Assembly: GCA_029959325.1 (NCBI GenBank)
Contig: JASCPF010000019.1
Coordinates: forward strand, 1 to 47,681
Origin: Microbacteriaceae bacterium PS02068
GTDB taxonomy: Bacteria; Actinomycetota; Actinomycetes; Actinomycetales; Microbacteriaceae
Length of the DNA: 47,681 bases
Direction: 5' to 3'
Part shown: positions 1 to 7,699 of the stretch, one piece after another
Numbering within the stretch: position 1 is the first letter of the stretch
Layout: each line of letters begins with the position of its first letter
The notes under the pieces: model-generated
Databases searched by the model: none
Told to the model about the DNA's origin: nothing
The model's input: the letters and a program-made list of their open reading frames with translations, nothing else
Program-made: the position numbers and the translations under genes

Positions 1-612
1 GCCGCCGCCCGTGAGCTGGCCGCCGCCCGTGCGCGGGCCGAGAAAGCGCGCCCCGAGCTTCGCCGCGCCCGCGCTCGCCGCCGGGCGCGGCTGACCGCGA
101 CCGTCATCGCGGGCCTCGCGCTCGGCTTCGCCGTGTGGGGCGGATTCCAGTTCGCCACAACGGGTTCGCAGCTGATGCTCTGGCCGGCTGTCGTCGTTGC
201 GCTCGGTGCGTTGCTGGTGCTGCAGCGGATGAGCGTCGTGCAGCGCCGAGCCGTCGTGAGCGTCACCGCATCGGCGGCGCCGCTGGCGCGCGTCGCCGGC
301 AGCGTGCAAGACGTGGCGCTGGCATCCGACCGCGTCGCCTGGACGCCCCGCGAGCTGCCTCGCCCGCTCACCGCCTCTGCCGGGTCGCGTGCCGCGACGG
401 TGCTCGACGGGGTCGACGCCCGTGAGGCCCTGCGCCGCGCGGCGGTCGAGGAAGCCATGCGCGAGCGGGCCGAGCAGCTGCGCCCGCCGACGATCGCCGC
501 GGCGCGAGCCGCGCGCCGCGACGAGGAGTTCGCCGGGGGAGCCGCCGCGGGCGACGACGCCATCGAAGCACACGTGCGACGCCTGCTCGAGCGCCGTGCG
601 AGCGGTCAGTGA
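1..612 (+). CDS. Membrane protein of unknown function, 5' truncated
   Basis: The reading frame is open from base 1, so the start lies outside the window; it ends at TGA 610-612. The visible N-terminal part (about 30 residues) is an Ala/Arg/Glu-rich, probably helical and cytoplasmic segment. Two hydrophobic stretches follow at about residues 31-50 and 55-75 of the visible part, consistent with a hairpin of two membrane helices, and then a charged Ala/Arg-rich tail. I do not recognise a family; the tail has no catalytic motif. Two-TM proteins with such tails are common as unassigned genes in this family of bacteria. The tRNA gene begins 54 bases downstream, so this is probably the last gene of its unit. 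Coding is supported by continuous third-position GC bias and lack of a competing frame. Confidence 0.7.
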   Translation, partial: AAARELAAARARAEKARPELRRARARRRARLTATVIAGLALGFAVWGGFQFATTGSQLMLWPAVVVALGALLVLQRMSVVQRRAVVSVTASAAPLARVAGSVQDVALASDRVAWTPRELPRPLTASAGSRAATVLDGVDAREALRRAAVEEAMRERAEQLRPPTIAAARAARRDEEFAGGAAAGDDAIEAHVRRLLERRASGQ

Positions 613-666
613 CCCTCGCCGGTTCGATCGCACCGTGCCCGGCGTGATAGCCTGTCGGAGGTTCAC

Positions 667-739
667 GGGCCTATGGCGCAGTTGGTAGCGCGCCTCGTTC
701 GCATCGAGGAGGTCAGGAGTTCGAATCTCCTTAGGTCCA
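667..739 (+). tRNA. tRNA-Ala (anticodon CGC)
   Basis: A complete cloverleaf can be folded by eye. The 7-bp acceptor stem is 667-673 with 732-738 (one G-T pair). The D arm has GCGC/GCGC around AGTTGGTA. The anticodon stem CCTCG/CGAGG encloses a loop with CGC at 700-702, and the T arm AGGAG/CTCCT carries TTCGAAT. The discriminator base is A739, and a full CCA is not encoded (CCG follows). A weak -10-like TAGCCT lies at 648-653. A strong hairpin terminator follows at 751-781. Confidence 0.95.
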
Positions 740-750
740 CCGAAACACAG

Positions 751-781
751 AGAAAGAGCCCGGCGATGCCGGGCTCTTTCT
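751..781. terminator. Hairpin terminator after tRNA-Ala, probably bidirectional
   Basis: AGAAAGAGCCCGGC (751-764) and its exact complement (768-781) flank a GAT loop, giving a 14-bp perfect stem. The A-rich left foot and T-rich right foot let it work for the tRNA transcript and for the leftward gene that ends at 805. Confidence 0.85.
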
Positions 782-804
782 CTGTCTGCATCAGGCGGAA
801 GCGC

Positions 805-1569
805 TCACCAGACGGGGCGAGGGATCTCCTTCGTGGGAGTCTTCGCAGGCAGCTTCGACAGCGTGTAGAGGTGGAAGGCGGCGATCGCGACGAAGACGAC
901 CCCGGTCAGGTAGAACACGGGTGTGCTGAACACCTCGGGCATCGACAGCACCCACATGTTGAGTCCGGGCAGGAATGTGTTGATCGTCGCGATGAGGATC
1001 ACGATCGCCAAGCCCATACTCGCTCCCGTTCGCGTGTTCTCTTGCGCACCGCGCTTCATCCAGAGCACTCCGGGGGCAGCGGCCATCAGCATGTTGGTGA
1101 ACAGGAACCACTGCAGGACGCTGCCTTCGCCCATGAAGCTGATGAGGATGTTGACCAGCGCATAGAACACGGCGACCTGAAGGACGACGAACAGCACGGC
1201 CTGCCCGAGCGTGACGCGCCCCTTGACGACGCCGCCGAACACCTCCTGGCGCTCGATCGTGAGGACCTTGTAGATGTTGTAGACCTCGAAGACGTTCCAG
1301 ACCATCAGTGCGAGACCGCACGCGGTCAGGAACCAGTTCCAGTCGTAGCGTGATGCGGCCAGAAGCATGATGATCGCCCAGCTGGAGTCGTGCGCGAGGT
1401 AGAAGGTGTGCATCCACACCGGAAAAGGTGCCCGCTTCTCTCTGCGGATCAAGGCGAAGGAGTACATGTACTCGAGGTAGCCCAGCAGGAACGTCACCGC
1501 CGCCGACACCAGCAGCGGCCAATTGTCCAGCGTGAACGCATCGATCAGCTGGTCATACCAAACGGGCAT
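805..1569 (-). CDS. Seven-helix membrane protein of unknown function
   Basis: 254 residues with about seven hydrophobic helices, many Trp/Tyr/His residues at helix ends, and a short charged C-terminus. The start ATG at 1569 is chosen because GAGGAGA lies 6 bases before it; a longer frame to 1593 would place that Shine-Dalgarno inside the coding sequence. I see no transporter, kinase or protease motif. The size and helix count resemble the membrane terpene cyclase (PaxB-like) fold and other 7-TM families, but I cannot show homology, so the function is left open. It is divergent from a TetR regulator, and the intergenic region carries three copies of a GGTAAGTT motif, so expression is very likely controlled by that TetR protein in response to a small molecule. 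The gene ends at the bidirectional hairpin shared with tRNA-Ala. Confidence 0.8.
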   Translation of the reverse strand: MPVWYDQLIDAFTLDNWPLLVSAAVTFLLGYLEYMYSFALIRREKRAPFPVWMHTFYLAHDSSWAIIMLLAASRYDWNWFLTACGLALMVWNVFEVYNIYKVLTIERQEVFGGVVKGRVTLGQAVLFVVLQVAVFYALVNILISFMGEGSVLQWFLFTNMLMAAAPGVLWMKRGAQENTRTGASMGLAIVILIATINTFLPGLNMWVLSMPEVFSTPVFYLTGVVFVAIAAFHLYTLSKLPAKTPTKEIPRPVW

Positions 1570-1596
1570 CAGTTTCTCCTCATCACCCATCAACGG

Positions 1597-1643
1597 AACT
1601 TACCGATCGATAACTTACCACTTAACTGAACGGGTGGTAAGTT
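1597..1643. promoter_or_regulatory. TetR operator region
   Basis: AACTTACCAC (1612-1621) and GTGGTAAGTT (1634-1643) form a perfect 10-bp inverted repeat with a 12-base spacer. A third copy of AACTTACC lies at 1597-1604. The sites sit between the divergent membrane-protein and TetR genes and overlap the first possible TetR start codon, as expected for an autoregulated operator. Confidence 0.75.
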
Positions 1644-2229
1644 GGTTGATGTGAGCGGCAATGGAACGGATGGCGCGGAGACCGACCCGAGGGCGCTCAA
1701 GCGCACCCGCGGAGGGCGAGAGCGTCTCCTCACGGCTGCCGCGGAACTGTTCGGAATCCACAGCCTCGCGGGAACGTCGCTGCAGATGATCGCCGACCGA
1801 CTCGGGGTCTCAAAGCCGGCGATCTATCACCACTTCCGCTCACGTGATGACATCGTCACCACGCTGATGGAGCCGGCGCTCAGCGATGCGGGGGCAGCCC
1901 TGCAGCGTATCAACCGCCTGTCGGTATCGGATCGCAGCAAGGCGGCGCGCGCGTTCTACCAGGACTTCCTTGTCACTCATCGCCAAGTGATTCAGATGGT
2001 CTTCTTCGACCGACCCGCCCTGCCTGATCCTCTCGCGACGACCGTGGATACCCTCGTGGACAACCTCGCTCAAGCCCTTTCCGGCCCCGATGACGAACTC
2101 GACTCAGCCACCGTCATCATCTACGGTGCGGCGGCACTCGTGACGCGCCGCAACGCACTCAGCGACGATGAACTCCGTACTGTGATTGCCGGCACCTTGG
2201 GCAGTCTGGCGCCCGTGGCGCGGGCGTGA
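1642..2229 (+). CDS. TetR/AcrR-family transcriptional regulator
   Basis: 195 residues if the TTG at 1642 is used; GTG at 1651 is an equally possible start because the right operator arm overlaps 1642. The N-terminal helix-turn-helix is typical: a RERLLTAAAELF helix, then the segment TSLQMIADRLGVSKPAIYHHF at residues about 46-66 with the YHHF recognition end and the following KxxI-like linker. The C-terminal ligand-binding half is variable, with a VTRRNALSDDELRTVI segment near its end. It probably represses the divergent seven-helix membrane protein, and itself, through the GGTAAGTT palindrome. The inducer cannot be predicted. A small hairpin at 2251-2265 follows the stop. Confidence 0.9.
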   Translation: MVDVSGNGTDGAETDPRALKRTRGGRERLLTAAAELFGIHSLAGTSLQMIADRLGVSKPAIYHHFRSRDDIVTTLMEPALSDAGAALQRINRLSVSDRSKAARAFYQDFLVTHRQVIQMVFFDRPALPDPLATTVDTLVDNLAQALSGPDDELDSATVIIYGAAALVTRRNALSDDELRTVIAGTLGSLAPVARA

Positions 2230-2250
2230 GCATTTCCCGTGGGTCCTGCG

Positions 2251-2265
2251 GCCCGTCTCACGGGC
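2251..2265. terminator. Small hairpin between convergent genes
   Basis: GCCCGT and ACGGGC flank a CTC loop in the 48-base gap between the convergent tetR-type and CoA-ligase genes. The stem is short and has no T tract, so its function as a terminator is only suggested. Confidence 0.4.
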
Positions 2266-2277
2266 GCATGACCGGAC

Positions 2278-3870
2278 CTAGACCTGCGCGGCCTCGCGGG
2301 CGCGCAGGTCCTTGCGCAGGATCTTGCCCGAGCTCGACTTCGGGATCACGTCGATGAACTCGACCCGCCGCACCTTCTTGTAGGGCGCGACGTGCTCGGC
2401 GACGAAGGACTTCACCTCGTCTTCGGTGAGCCCCGAGTCGGGGGCCGCGACCACGAACGCCTTGGGGATCTCTTCGCGCTCGTCATCGAGGACGCCGATG
2501 ACCGCGGCATCCATCACCTTCGGGTGACTCAGCAGCAGGGCTTCGAGCTCGGCCGGCGCGATCTGGTAGCCGTGGTACTTGATCAGCTCTTTGACCCGCT
2601 CGACGATCGAGAAGTAGCCGCCCTCGTGATAGACCGCGACGTCGCCGGTGTGCAGGAATCCGTCGGCGTCGAGGGTCTCGGCGGTGGCATCCGGCCGGTT
2701 CAGGTAGCCGAGCATGACGTTCGGTCCCTTGACCCAGATCTCGCCCGGGGCGGTCTGGCCGTCGTCGCCGATCTCGGTGATCTCTTCGCCCGTCTCGGTG
2801 TCGACGAGCTTGTTGAGGGTGTTGGGCAGCATGACGCCCACCGAGCTCACCGGGATGTCGTGGCGCTGGTGCGGCATGGCGTGCGAGACCGGGCTCAGCT
2901 CGCTCATGCCGTAGCCCTGCATCATGCGGGCGCCCAGGCGCCGCGCGGCGGCCTCGCCGGTCTCACCGTCGAGGGGAGCGGCGCCCGAGAAGATCGTGTG
3001 CACCGTCGAGATGTCGTACTGGTCGACGATCGGGTGTTTCGCGAGCGCCACGGCGATCGGCGGCGCGATGTAGAGGTAGGTGCACTTGTACGTCTGGATC
3101 GTCTCGAGGAACTGCACGAGGTCGAACCGCGGCATGGTGACGAGCGTCGCGCGCTGCTTGAGTGCGAGGTTCAGCAGCACGGTCATGCCGTAGATGTGGA
3201 AGAAGGGCAGCACGGCGAGCACGCGGTCGGTGGGTCGCAGGTCGATGTTGACGCGGCACTGTGCGACGTTCGCGACGAGGTTGCGGTGGCTGAGCATGAC
3301 GCCCTTGGGGATGCCCGTCGTCCCCGACGAGTAGGGCAGCACGGCGACGTGCGTCGCCGGGTCGAAGGAGACGTCGGGCGGCGTCCGACCTTCGGTCAGC
3401 AGCTCGCGGAGGTTCGGGTGGCCTTCCGCGCCGTCGAGCACGATCAGGTGGTCGTCGGCGATGCCGACAGCCTCGGCGGCGGCCTTCGCCTGCGGCAGCA
3501 GCGGGCTCACCGTGATGAGCCAGGTGGCCCCGGCATCCGTCAGCTGCTTCTGGATCTCGCCCGGCGTGTAGAGGGAGTTGATGGTCGTCACGGTCGCGCC
3601 GGCGCGCAGGATGCCATGGAACACCGTCGCGAACGCGGGGACGTTGGGGCACAGCAGCCCGAGGACCGTGCCCACCGCGACGCCGCGGGCAGCGAGTGCG
3701 CCGGCGAAGGCGTCGACCTGGGCCTTGAGGGCACCGTAGGTCGTCTCGGCGCCGGTCGCCGGATCGATGAGCGCGACGCGCGCGGCGTCTTCGGTGCTGA
3801 GACCTGAGAACAGGTCGTCGTAGATGCTGACCTCGGGGATCTCGACATCGGGGAAGGGGCTGGTGAACAC
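2278..3870 (-). CDS. Acyl-CoA synthetase, 4-coumarate-CoA ligase-like
   Basis: 530 residues of the ANL adenylate-forming superfamily, which activates a carboxylic acid with ATP and transfers it to CoA. The start GTG at 3870 is preceded at 7 bases by GAAGGAGA; the open frame continues upstream without a site. Motifs in order are the P-loop-like YSSGTTGIPKGVMLSH, then QGYGMSELSP (aromatic-substrate type A5 motif), HTGDV, YFSIVERVKELIKYHGYQIAP (hinge and C-terminal domain), and PKSSSGKILRKDL near the end with the catalytic Lys. Overall spacing is closest to 4-coumarate-CoA ligases and related medium-chain or aryl acid ligases. The substrate is not decidable by eye. The gene lies downstream of the amino-acid dehydrogenase on the same strand, separated by a strong hairpin, so it is probably transcribed separately. 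Confidence 0.9.
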   Translation of the reverse strand: MFTSPFPDVEIPEVSIYDDLFSGLSTEDAARVALIDPATGAETTYGALKAQVDAFAGALAARGVAVGTVLGLLCPNVPAFATVFHGILRAGATVTTINSLYTPGEIQKQLTDAGATWLITVSPLLPQAKAAAEAVGIADDHLIVLDGAEGHPNLRELLTEGRTPPDVSFDPATHVAVLPYSSGTTGIPKGVMLSHRNLVANVAQCRVNIDLRPTDRVLAVLPFFHIYGMTVLLNLALKQRATLVTMPRFDLVQFLETIQTYKCTYLYIAPPIAVALAKHPIVDQYDISTVHTIFSGAAPLDGETGEAAARRLGARMMQGYGMSELSPVSHAMPHQRHDIPVSSVGVMLPNTLNKLVDTETGEEITEIGDDGQTAPGEIWVKGPNVMLGYLNRPDATAETLDADGFLHTGDVAVYHEGGYFSIVERVKELIKYHGYQIAPAELEALLLSHPKVMDAAVIGVLDDEREEIPKAFVVAAPDSGLTEDEVKSFVAEHVAPYKKVRRVEFIDVIPKSSSGKILRKDLRAREAAQV

Positions 3871-3963
3871 GGGCGGTCTCCTTCGACGGCGTGACGGCCC
3901 GAGTCGGTGCCCCGGGCGCGGCCCGGCGGCGCTGCCGGGATGCCTCCATTGTGGCATCCCGAG

Positions 3964-3998
3964 CGGACCCAGTTCCACTGGTTGTGGAACTGGGTCCG
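3964..3998 (-). terminator. Hairpin terminator after the amino-acid dehydrogenase gene
   Basis: CGGACCCAGTTCCAC (3964-3978) and its exact complement (3984-3998) enclose a 5-base loop. This 15-bp perfect stem lies 25 bases past the stop of the leftward dehydrogenase gene. Confidence 0.75.
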
Positions 3999-4023
3999 AG
4001 CGTGCGGAGGTGCGGGCGGGTCG

Positions 4024-5097
4024 TCAGGCCGGGACGGGGATTGCGGCGGCGGCGCGCAGGCGCGCGGCGGCGCGCTGCTCCGCGGCATCCAGCGGTGTGA
4101 TGCCCTGGACGCTGGCATCGTCGAAGAGCGCGCGCAGGGCATCGCCGATGCCGGCCACGCGGTCCATGATCTCGGCGCGCGTGCCGAGCTGCTTCGCCTC
4201 GAGGTCGAGGTAGATCACGCCGCCCGCGTTGACGACGAAGTCCGGTGCATAGAGGATGCCGCGCGCGGCCAGTCGCTCGGCGCCGCTGCGGTGGGCGAGC
4301 GGGTTGTTGGCCGGTCCGCACACCGCGCGGGCGGCGAGGGCGTCGATGACCTCGGCGTCGAGAAGGCCGCCGATGCCGGCGGGCACGAAGACGTCGGCAG
4401 TGACCAGGTGCTCGGTGCCGGGCTCTGTCCACTCGGCGCCGAGGTCGGCGGCGAGGTGGCGCTTGGCGGGGTTCACGTCGGTGACCGTGAGCTGGGCGCC
4501 CTCGGCGGCGAGGCGCACCGCGAGGCGGCTGCCGACCTGTCCGAGCCCCGAGATCGTGATGCGCCGACCGTGCACGTCTGCGCTGCCCGTGACCCGTTCG
4601 AGCGTGGCGCGCAGCGACTCGTAGACCCCGAGGCTCGTGGGCCCGGCTGGTTCGCCCGAGCCCCCCACGAGGTCGGGAAGGCCGACGACGTGACTCGTGC
4701 GCTCGCTGACAGTGAGCATGTCGTCGGTGGTCGAGCCCACGTCTTCGGCCGTGCGGTAGAGCCCGCCCATGCGCTCGACCGCGTCGCCGAGGTCGAGGAA
4801 GGCGGCGCGGCGCCGTTCGGCGTCGAGAGTCGTTCCCGGTGGCAGGCAGATGACCGACTTGCCGCCGCCGGCGTCGAGCCCCGCGGCGGCGTTCTTGAGA
4901 GTCATCGCGGCCGACAGGCGCAGCGCGTCGCCGACGGCGTCGCTCCAGTGCGGGTACGTCCACAGGCGCGCGCCGCCGAGGGCCGAGCCCAGGGCTGAGG
5001 AGTGCAGTGCGACGGTGATGACGAGGCCACTGCGCGGGCCCGTGGTCACCTCCACGCGCTCGTGGGTGAGATCGGGCAGGGGCAGGGTGTGCGTCAT
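4024..5097 (-). CDS. Leu/Val/Phe-type amino acid dehydrogenase
   Basis: 357 residues of the Glu/Leu/Phe/Val dehydrogenase family, which oxidatively deaminates an amino acid to a 2-oxo acid using NAD(P). The start ATG at 5097 has AAAGAGGA upstream. The signature AAMTLKNAAAGLDAGGGK places two lysines at residues 68 and 80, the same numbering as the substrate and catalytic lysines of Bacillus leucine dehydrogenase. GLGQVGSRLA is the Rossmann nucleotide loop, followed by an Asp at the end of the next strand (VTDVN), which favours NAD. The downstream CGPANNPL and NAGGVIYLDLE blocks are also family hallmarks. The length fits the short branched-chain/aromatic subgroup rather than glutamate dehydrogenase. 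Exact specificity (Leu, Val or Phe) is not clear. Confidence 0.9.
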   Translation of the reverse strand: MTHTLPLPDLTHERVEVTTGPRSGLVITVALHSSALGSALGGARLWTYPHWSDAVGDALRLSAAMTLKNAAAGLDAGGGKSVICLPPGTTLDAERRRAAFLDLGDAVERMGGLYRTAEDVGSTTDDMLTVSERTSHVVGLPDLVGGSGEPAGPTSLGVYESLRATLERVTGSADVHGRRITISGLGQVGSRLAVRLAAEGAQLTVTDVNPAKRHLAADLGAEWTEPGTEHLVTADVFVPAGIGGLLDAEVIDALAARAVCGPANNPLAHRSGAERLAARGILYAPDFVVNAGGVIYLDLEAKQLGTRAEIMDRVAGIGDALRALFDDASVQGITPLDAAEQRAAARLRAAAAIPVPA

Positions 5098-5312
5098 CGC
5101 ATCCTCTTTCGGCTGGCCTTGTGGGCTGTGCTCGGCGGACATCGCGGCGTTGCGGCATCCACCGTTCATTCTGCCACGCGGGGTCGGGGCGGGTGGCGCG
5201 GGGTCTCTCACGGTCTGTGTCCCGTCGGCAGGCTGAATCGACCTCATCGCCCGTGTTGAAGCACCAGAACCGCGGTTCGCCCTGCTTTCGGAACGTTCAG
5301 TAGGGTCGAGGA

Positions 5313-5789
5313 ATGACGTCGAACCTGTCGCCCCGCAGTGTGCTGGTGCACGACGCCCTCCGTGCGTCGGGCATCGGCGGCGAGATCGTGACTCTGCCGG
5401 ATGCCGCGTCGACCGCAGCCCTTGCCGCGGCGGCACTCGGCGTCGAGGTCGGCGCCATCGCCAACAGCCTCGTGTTCTGGTCAGACGGCGAGCCGCTCCT
5501 GGTGATGACCAGCGGGGCGCATCGCGTCGACACCGCTGCCCTCGCGACGCGGCTCGGCCGCGCGAGCATCGTGCGCGCGACACCCGAGCAGGTGCGCGCC
5601 GCCACCGGCCAGGCCATCGGCGGCGTCGCGCCCACGGGGCATCCGGCGCCCCTTCCCACCGTGGTCGATGAGGCGCTCGCCGCGTTCCCCGAGCTCTGGG
5701 CGGCCGGCGGCACACCGCACACCGTCTTCCCGCTGACCTACGCCGAGCTGGTGGCGCTCACCGGCGGCACCATCGCGCGCGTCGACTGA
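5313..5789 (+). CDS. YbaK/EbsC-family aminoacyl-tRNA deacylase-like protein
   Basis: 158 residues covering the whole single-domain YbaK/ProX editing fold. Proteins of this family hydrolyse mischarged tRNA (for example Cys-tRNA-Pro or Ala-tRNA-Pro). Recognisable blocks are GAIANSLVFW, VMTSGAHRVD and IGGVAPTGHPAPLPTVVDEAL, the last being the conserved glycine-rich G-G-V/G-P loop region. The Lys that is usually found in the I-x-K-S-L motif is Asn51 here, which could change activity or specificity. The start ATG has a GAGGA just upstream. The gene is divergent from the amino-acid dehydrogenase across a 215-base gap that shows no clear operator, and it ends 2 bases before a convergent gene. Confidence 0.85.
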   Translation: MTSNLSPRSVLVHDALRASGIGGEIVTLPDAASTAALAAAALGVEVGAIANSLVFWSDGEPLLVMTSGAHRVDTAALATRLGRASIVRATPEQVRAATGQAIGGVAPTGHPAPLPTVVDEALAAFPELWAAGGTPHTVFPLTYAELVALTGGTIARVD

Positions 5790-5791
5790 GA

Positions 5792-7699
5792 TCAGCGGCC
5801 CGACGACTCGCGCAGCACGTCCCATGCGGTGACGGCGCCAGCGGCTGACCACGCCTGCGGCCTGCAGGCCGCAGGGTAGGGCGCCGGTGCGGGCACGTCG
5901 GCTCCGGCATCGCCCGCGTGCAGCTCGGGCACGCGATACTCGAATGCCTCCGCGGCCGCGAGCATGCCGGACACGACGGTCGCGGCATCGCGATGCCGCC
6001 CCGCCCGCGCCATGCCCCGCGCGATGATCGCCGTGTCATGCGTCCACACGCTGCCGCCGTGATAGCTGAGCGGCCAGTATCCCGCCGCCCCCGTGGAGAG
6101 AGTCCGCACGCCGAAGCCCGACGACATGCTCGCGCTCACCAGCAGCGACGAGACCGCCGCCTCTTCGGCCGGATCGAGGATGCCGGTGCCCAGCAGATGA
6201 CCGATGTTCGAGGTGAGCGTGTCGACGGCGTGCCCGTCGCGGTCGAGCGCGATCGCCGGATACGTGCCCTCGGGCGTCGTGACCCAGAAACGCTCCGCGA
6301 AGCGCTTCTTGAGCCCGGCCGCCCACGCACGCAGATCGTCGCCGCCCGGACGGTCGAAGCGATCGAGCAGCGCCGCGCCGCCGAGCGCCGCCTCGTAGGC
6401 GTAGCCCTGCACCTCGCACAGCGCGATCGGTCCCGCCGCGAGCGAGCCGTCGCGCCACTGGATCGAGTCGCCCGAGTCCTTCCAGCCCTGATTCGACAGA
6501 CCGTGCCCCGTCTCGTCGACGTAGTCGAGGAAACCGTCATCGCCGGCGGCGTCGGTGATCCAGCCGAGCGCAGCCTCGAGAGCGGGGAGCAGCTCCTCGA
6601 CCTCGCGGTCGCTCATTTTCGGCGCAGCCTCGGCGAGCAGACACACCCACAGCGGGGTGGCATCCACCGTGCCGTAATAGAGAGGCGGCAGCACGATGCC
6701 CTCACCGGGCATCGTGAACGTGCCCGCCCGCAGCTCGTGCATGATCTTGCCGGGCTGTTCCGCCGTCGCGGGGTCGGTGCGGGTGCCCTGCAGGCGCGCG
6801 AGTACCCGCAGTGTGGATGCCGCGACCGAGGCATCCAGCGGCAGAATCAGTCGCGCCGCCCACAGCGAATCCCGTCCGAACAGGGTGAAGAACCACGGCG
6901 CGCCGGCGGCGAAGAAGACATCGTCAGGTGCGGACGGCAGCGTGAGCCGCAGCGCCGCGAGGTCACCCAGTGCGCGGTCGAGCCAGCGGTCCAGCCGCGG
7001 GTCGACGCCCTCGATCGCCGTCGGCTGCTGCCACGGCACGGGCGCGCTCGCCGCGCGCACGACGATCGCCGGGTCAGCGAGGGCGACGTGCCACTGCACG
7101 GCGGCCGAGCCGAATGCCGGCACCTGCACCGTCCACTCGAGCTCGATCTCGTCGCCCGACTCGACGCGGGTGACGCGGGCGCCGGGGGCGTCGAGCGCGA
7201 TCGTCGCCTCACCCGAGCGGATCTCGAGCCCCGAGGGCGTCGCGGTGACCGCCCCGGTGCCCGTGGGTGCGGCCCCCGACTTGACCTCTTGCAGGGGCGA
7301 GAAGTCGGGGCTCAGCGTGATGCGCAGTGTCACGGCGACGGGGTCTGCGAGGTGCGAGCGGATCGTCAGCGTCTCGGTCAGGTGACCGTCTGCGACGTCG
7401 CGCTCACGCTCGAGGCGCACCTTGGGGTCGGGCCAGGCGTCGTCGACGCCGCGCAGCAGCGCATCGAAGCGAGCGCGCTGCGCCGACAGCGACGTGGCGC
7501 GGACCCACTCGGGCCGGCTGACGACGCCGTCGGTGCCCGCGTACTCGACGCGCAGGGCGCGCACGAACCGCGTGTCGCCGTGGTAGAGACCGTCGATGGG
7601 TGCCGAGCCCATGTCGCCGCTCGCACTCGACCACGCCTGAGTCGGCGCGCAGAGCACGATCGTCCGGTCGTGGAGAAATGGCTGCCGATCCGCGGTCAT
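5792..7699 (-). CDS. Glycogen-debranching-enzyme-like glycosidase (amylo-alpha-1,6-glucosidase type)
   Basis: 635 residues. The N-terminal third is the debranching N-terminal beta domain (DGLYHGDTRFV near residue 35). The rest is an (alpha/alpha)6 glycosidase-like domain with the family blocks FFTLFGRDSLWAARLI, EQPGKIMHELR, YYGTVDATPLWV, NQGWKDSGDSIQWRDG and SYHGGSVWTHDTAI. No signal peptide is visible, so it should act in the cytoplasm. Its ATG overlaps the stop of the upstream permease (ATGA at 7696-7699), so it is translationally coupled to an ABC sugar importer, which implies that it degrades the imported oligosaccharide. Candidate substrates are alpha-glucans or other alpha-linked oligosaccharides; this is inference. 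Confidence 0.88.
   Translation of the reverse strand: MTADRQPFLHDRTIVLCAPTQAWSSASGDMGSAPIDGLYHGDTRFVRALRVEYAGTDGVVSRPEWVRATSLSAQRARFDALLRGVDDAWPDPKVRLERERDVADGHLTETLTIRSHLADPVAVTLRITLSPDFSPLQEVKSGAAPTGTGAVTATPSGLEIRSGEATIALDAPGARVTRVESGDEIELEWTVQVPAFGSAAVQWHVALADPAIVVRAASAPVPWQQPTAIEGVDPRLDRWLDRALGDLAALRLTLPSAPDDVFFAAGAPWFFTLFGRDSLWAARLILPLDASVAASTLRVLARLQGTRTDPATAEQPGKIMHELRAGTFTMPGEGIVLPPLYYGTVDATPLWVCLLAEAAPKMSDREVEELLPALEAALGWITDAAGDDGFLDYVDETGHGLSNQGWKDSGDSIQWRDGSLAAGPIALCEVQGYAYEAALGGAALLDRFDRPGGDDLRAWAAGLKKRFAERFWVTTPEGTYPAIALDRDGHAVDTLTSNIGHLLGTGILDPAEEAAVSSLLVSASMSSGFGVRTLSTGAAGYWPLSYHGGSVWTHDTAIIARGMARAGRHRDAATVVSGMLAAAEAFEYRVPELHAGDAGADVPAPAPYPAACRPQAWSAAGAVTAWDVLRESSGR

Noticed and set aside
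2392..3807. Long open frame antisense to the CoA-ligase gene
   Set aside because: Frames without stops are common opposite GC-rich genes; the product is His/Arg/Gly/Val-rich with no domain, while the opposite strand encodes a complete ANL ligase.
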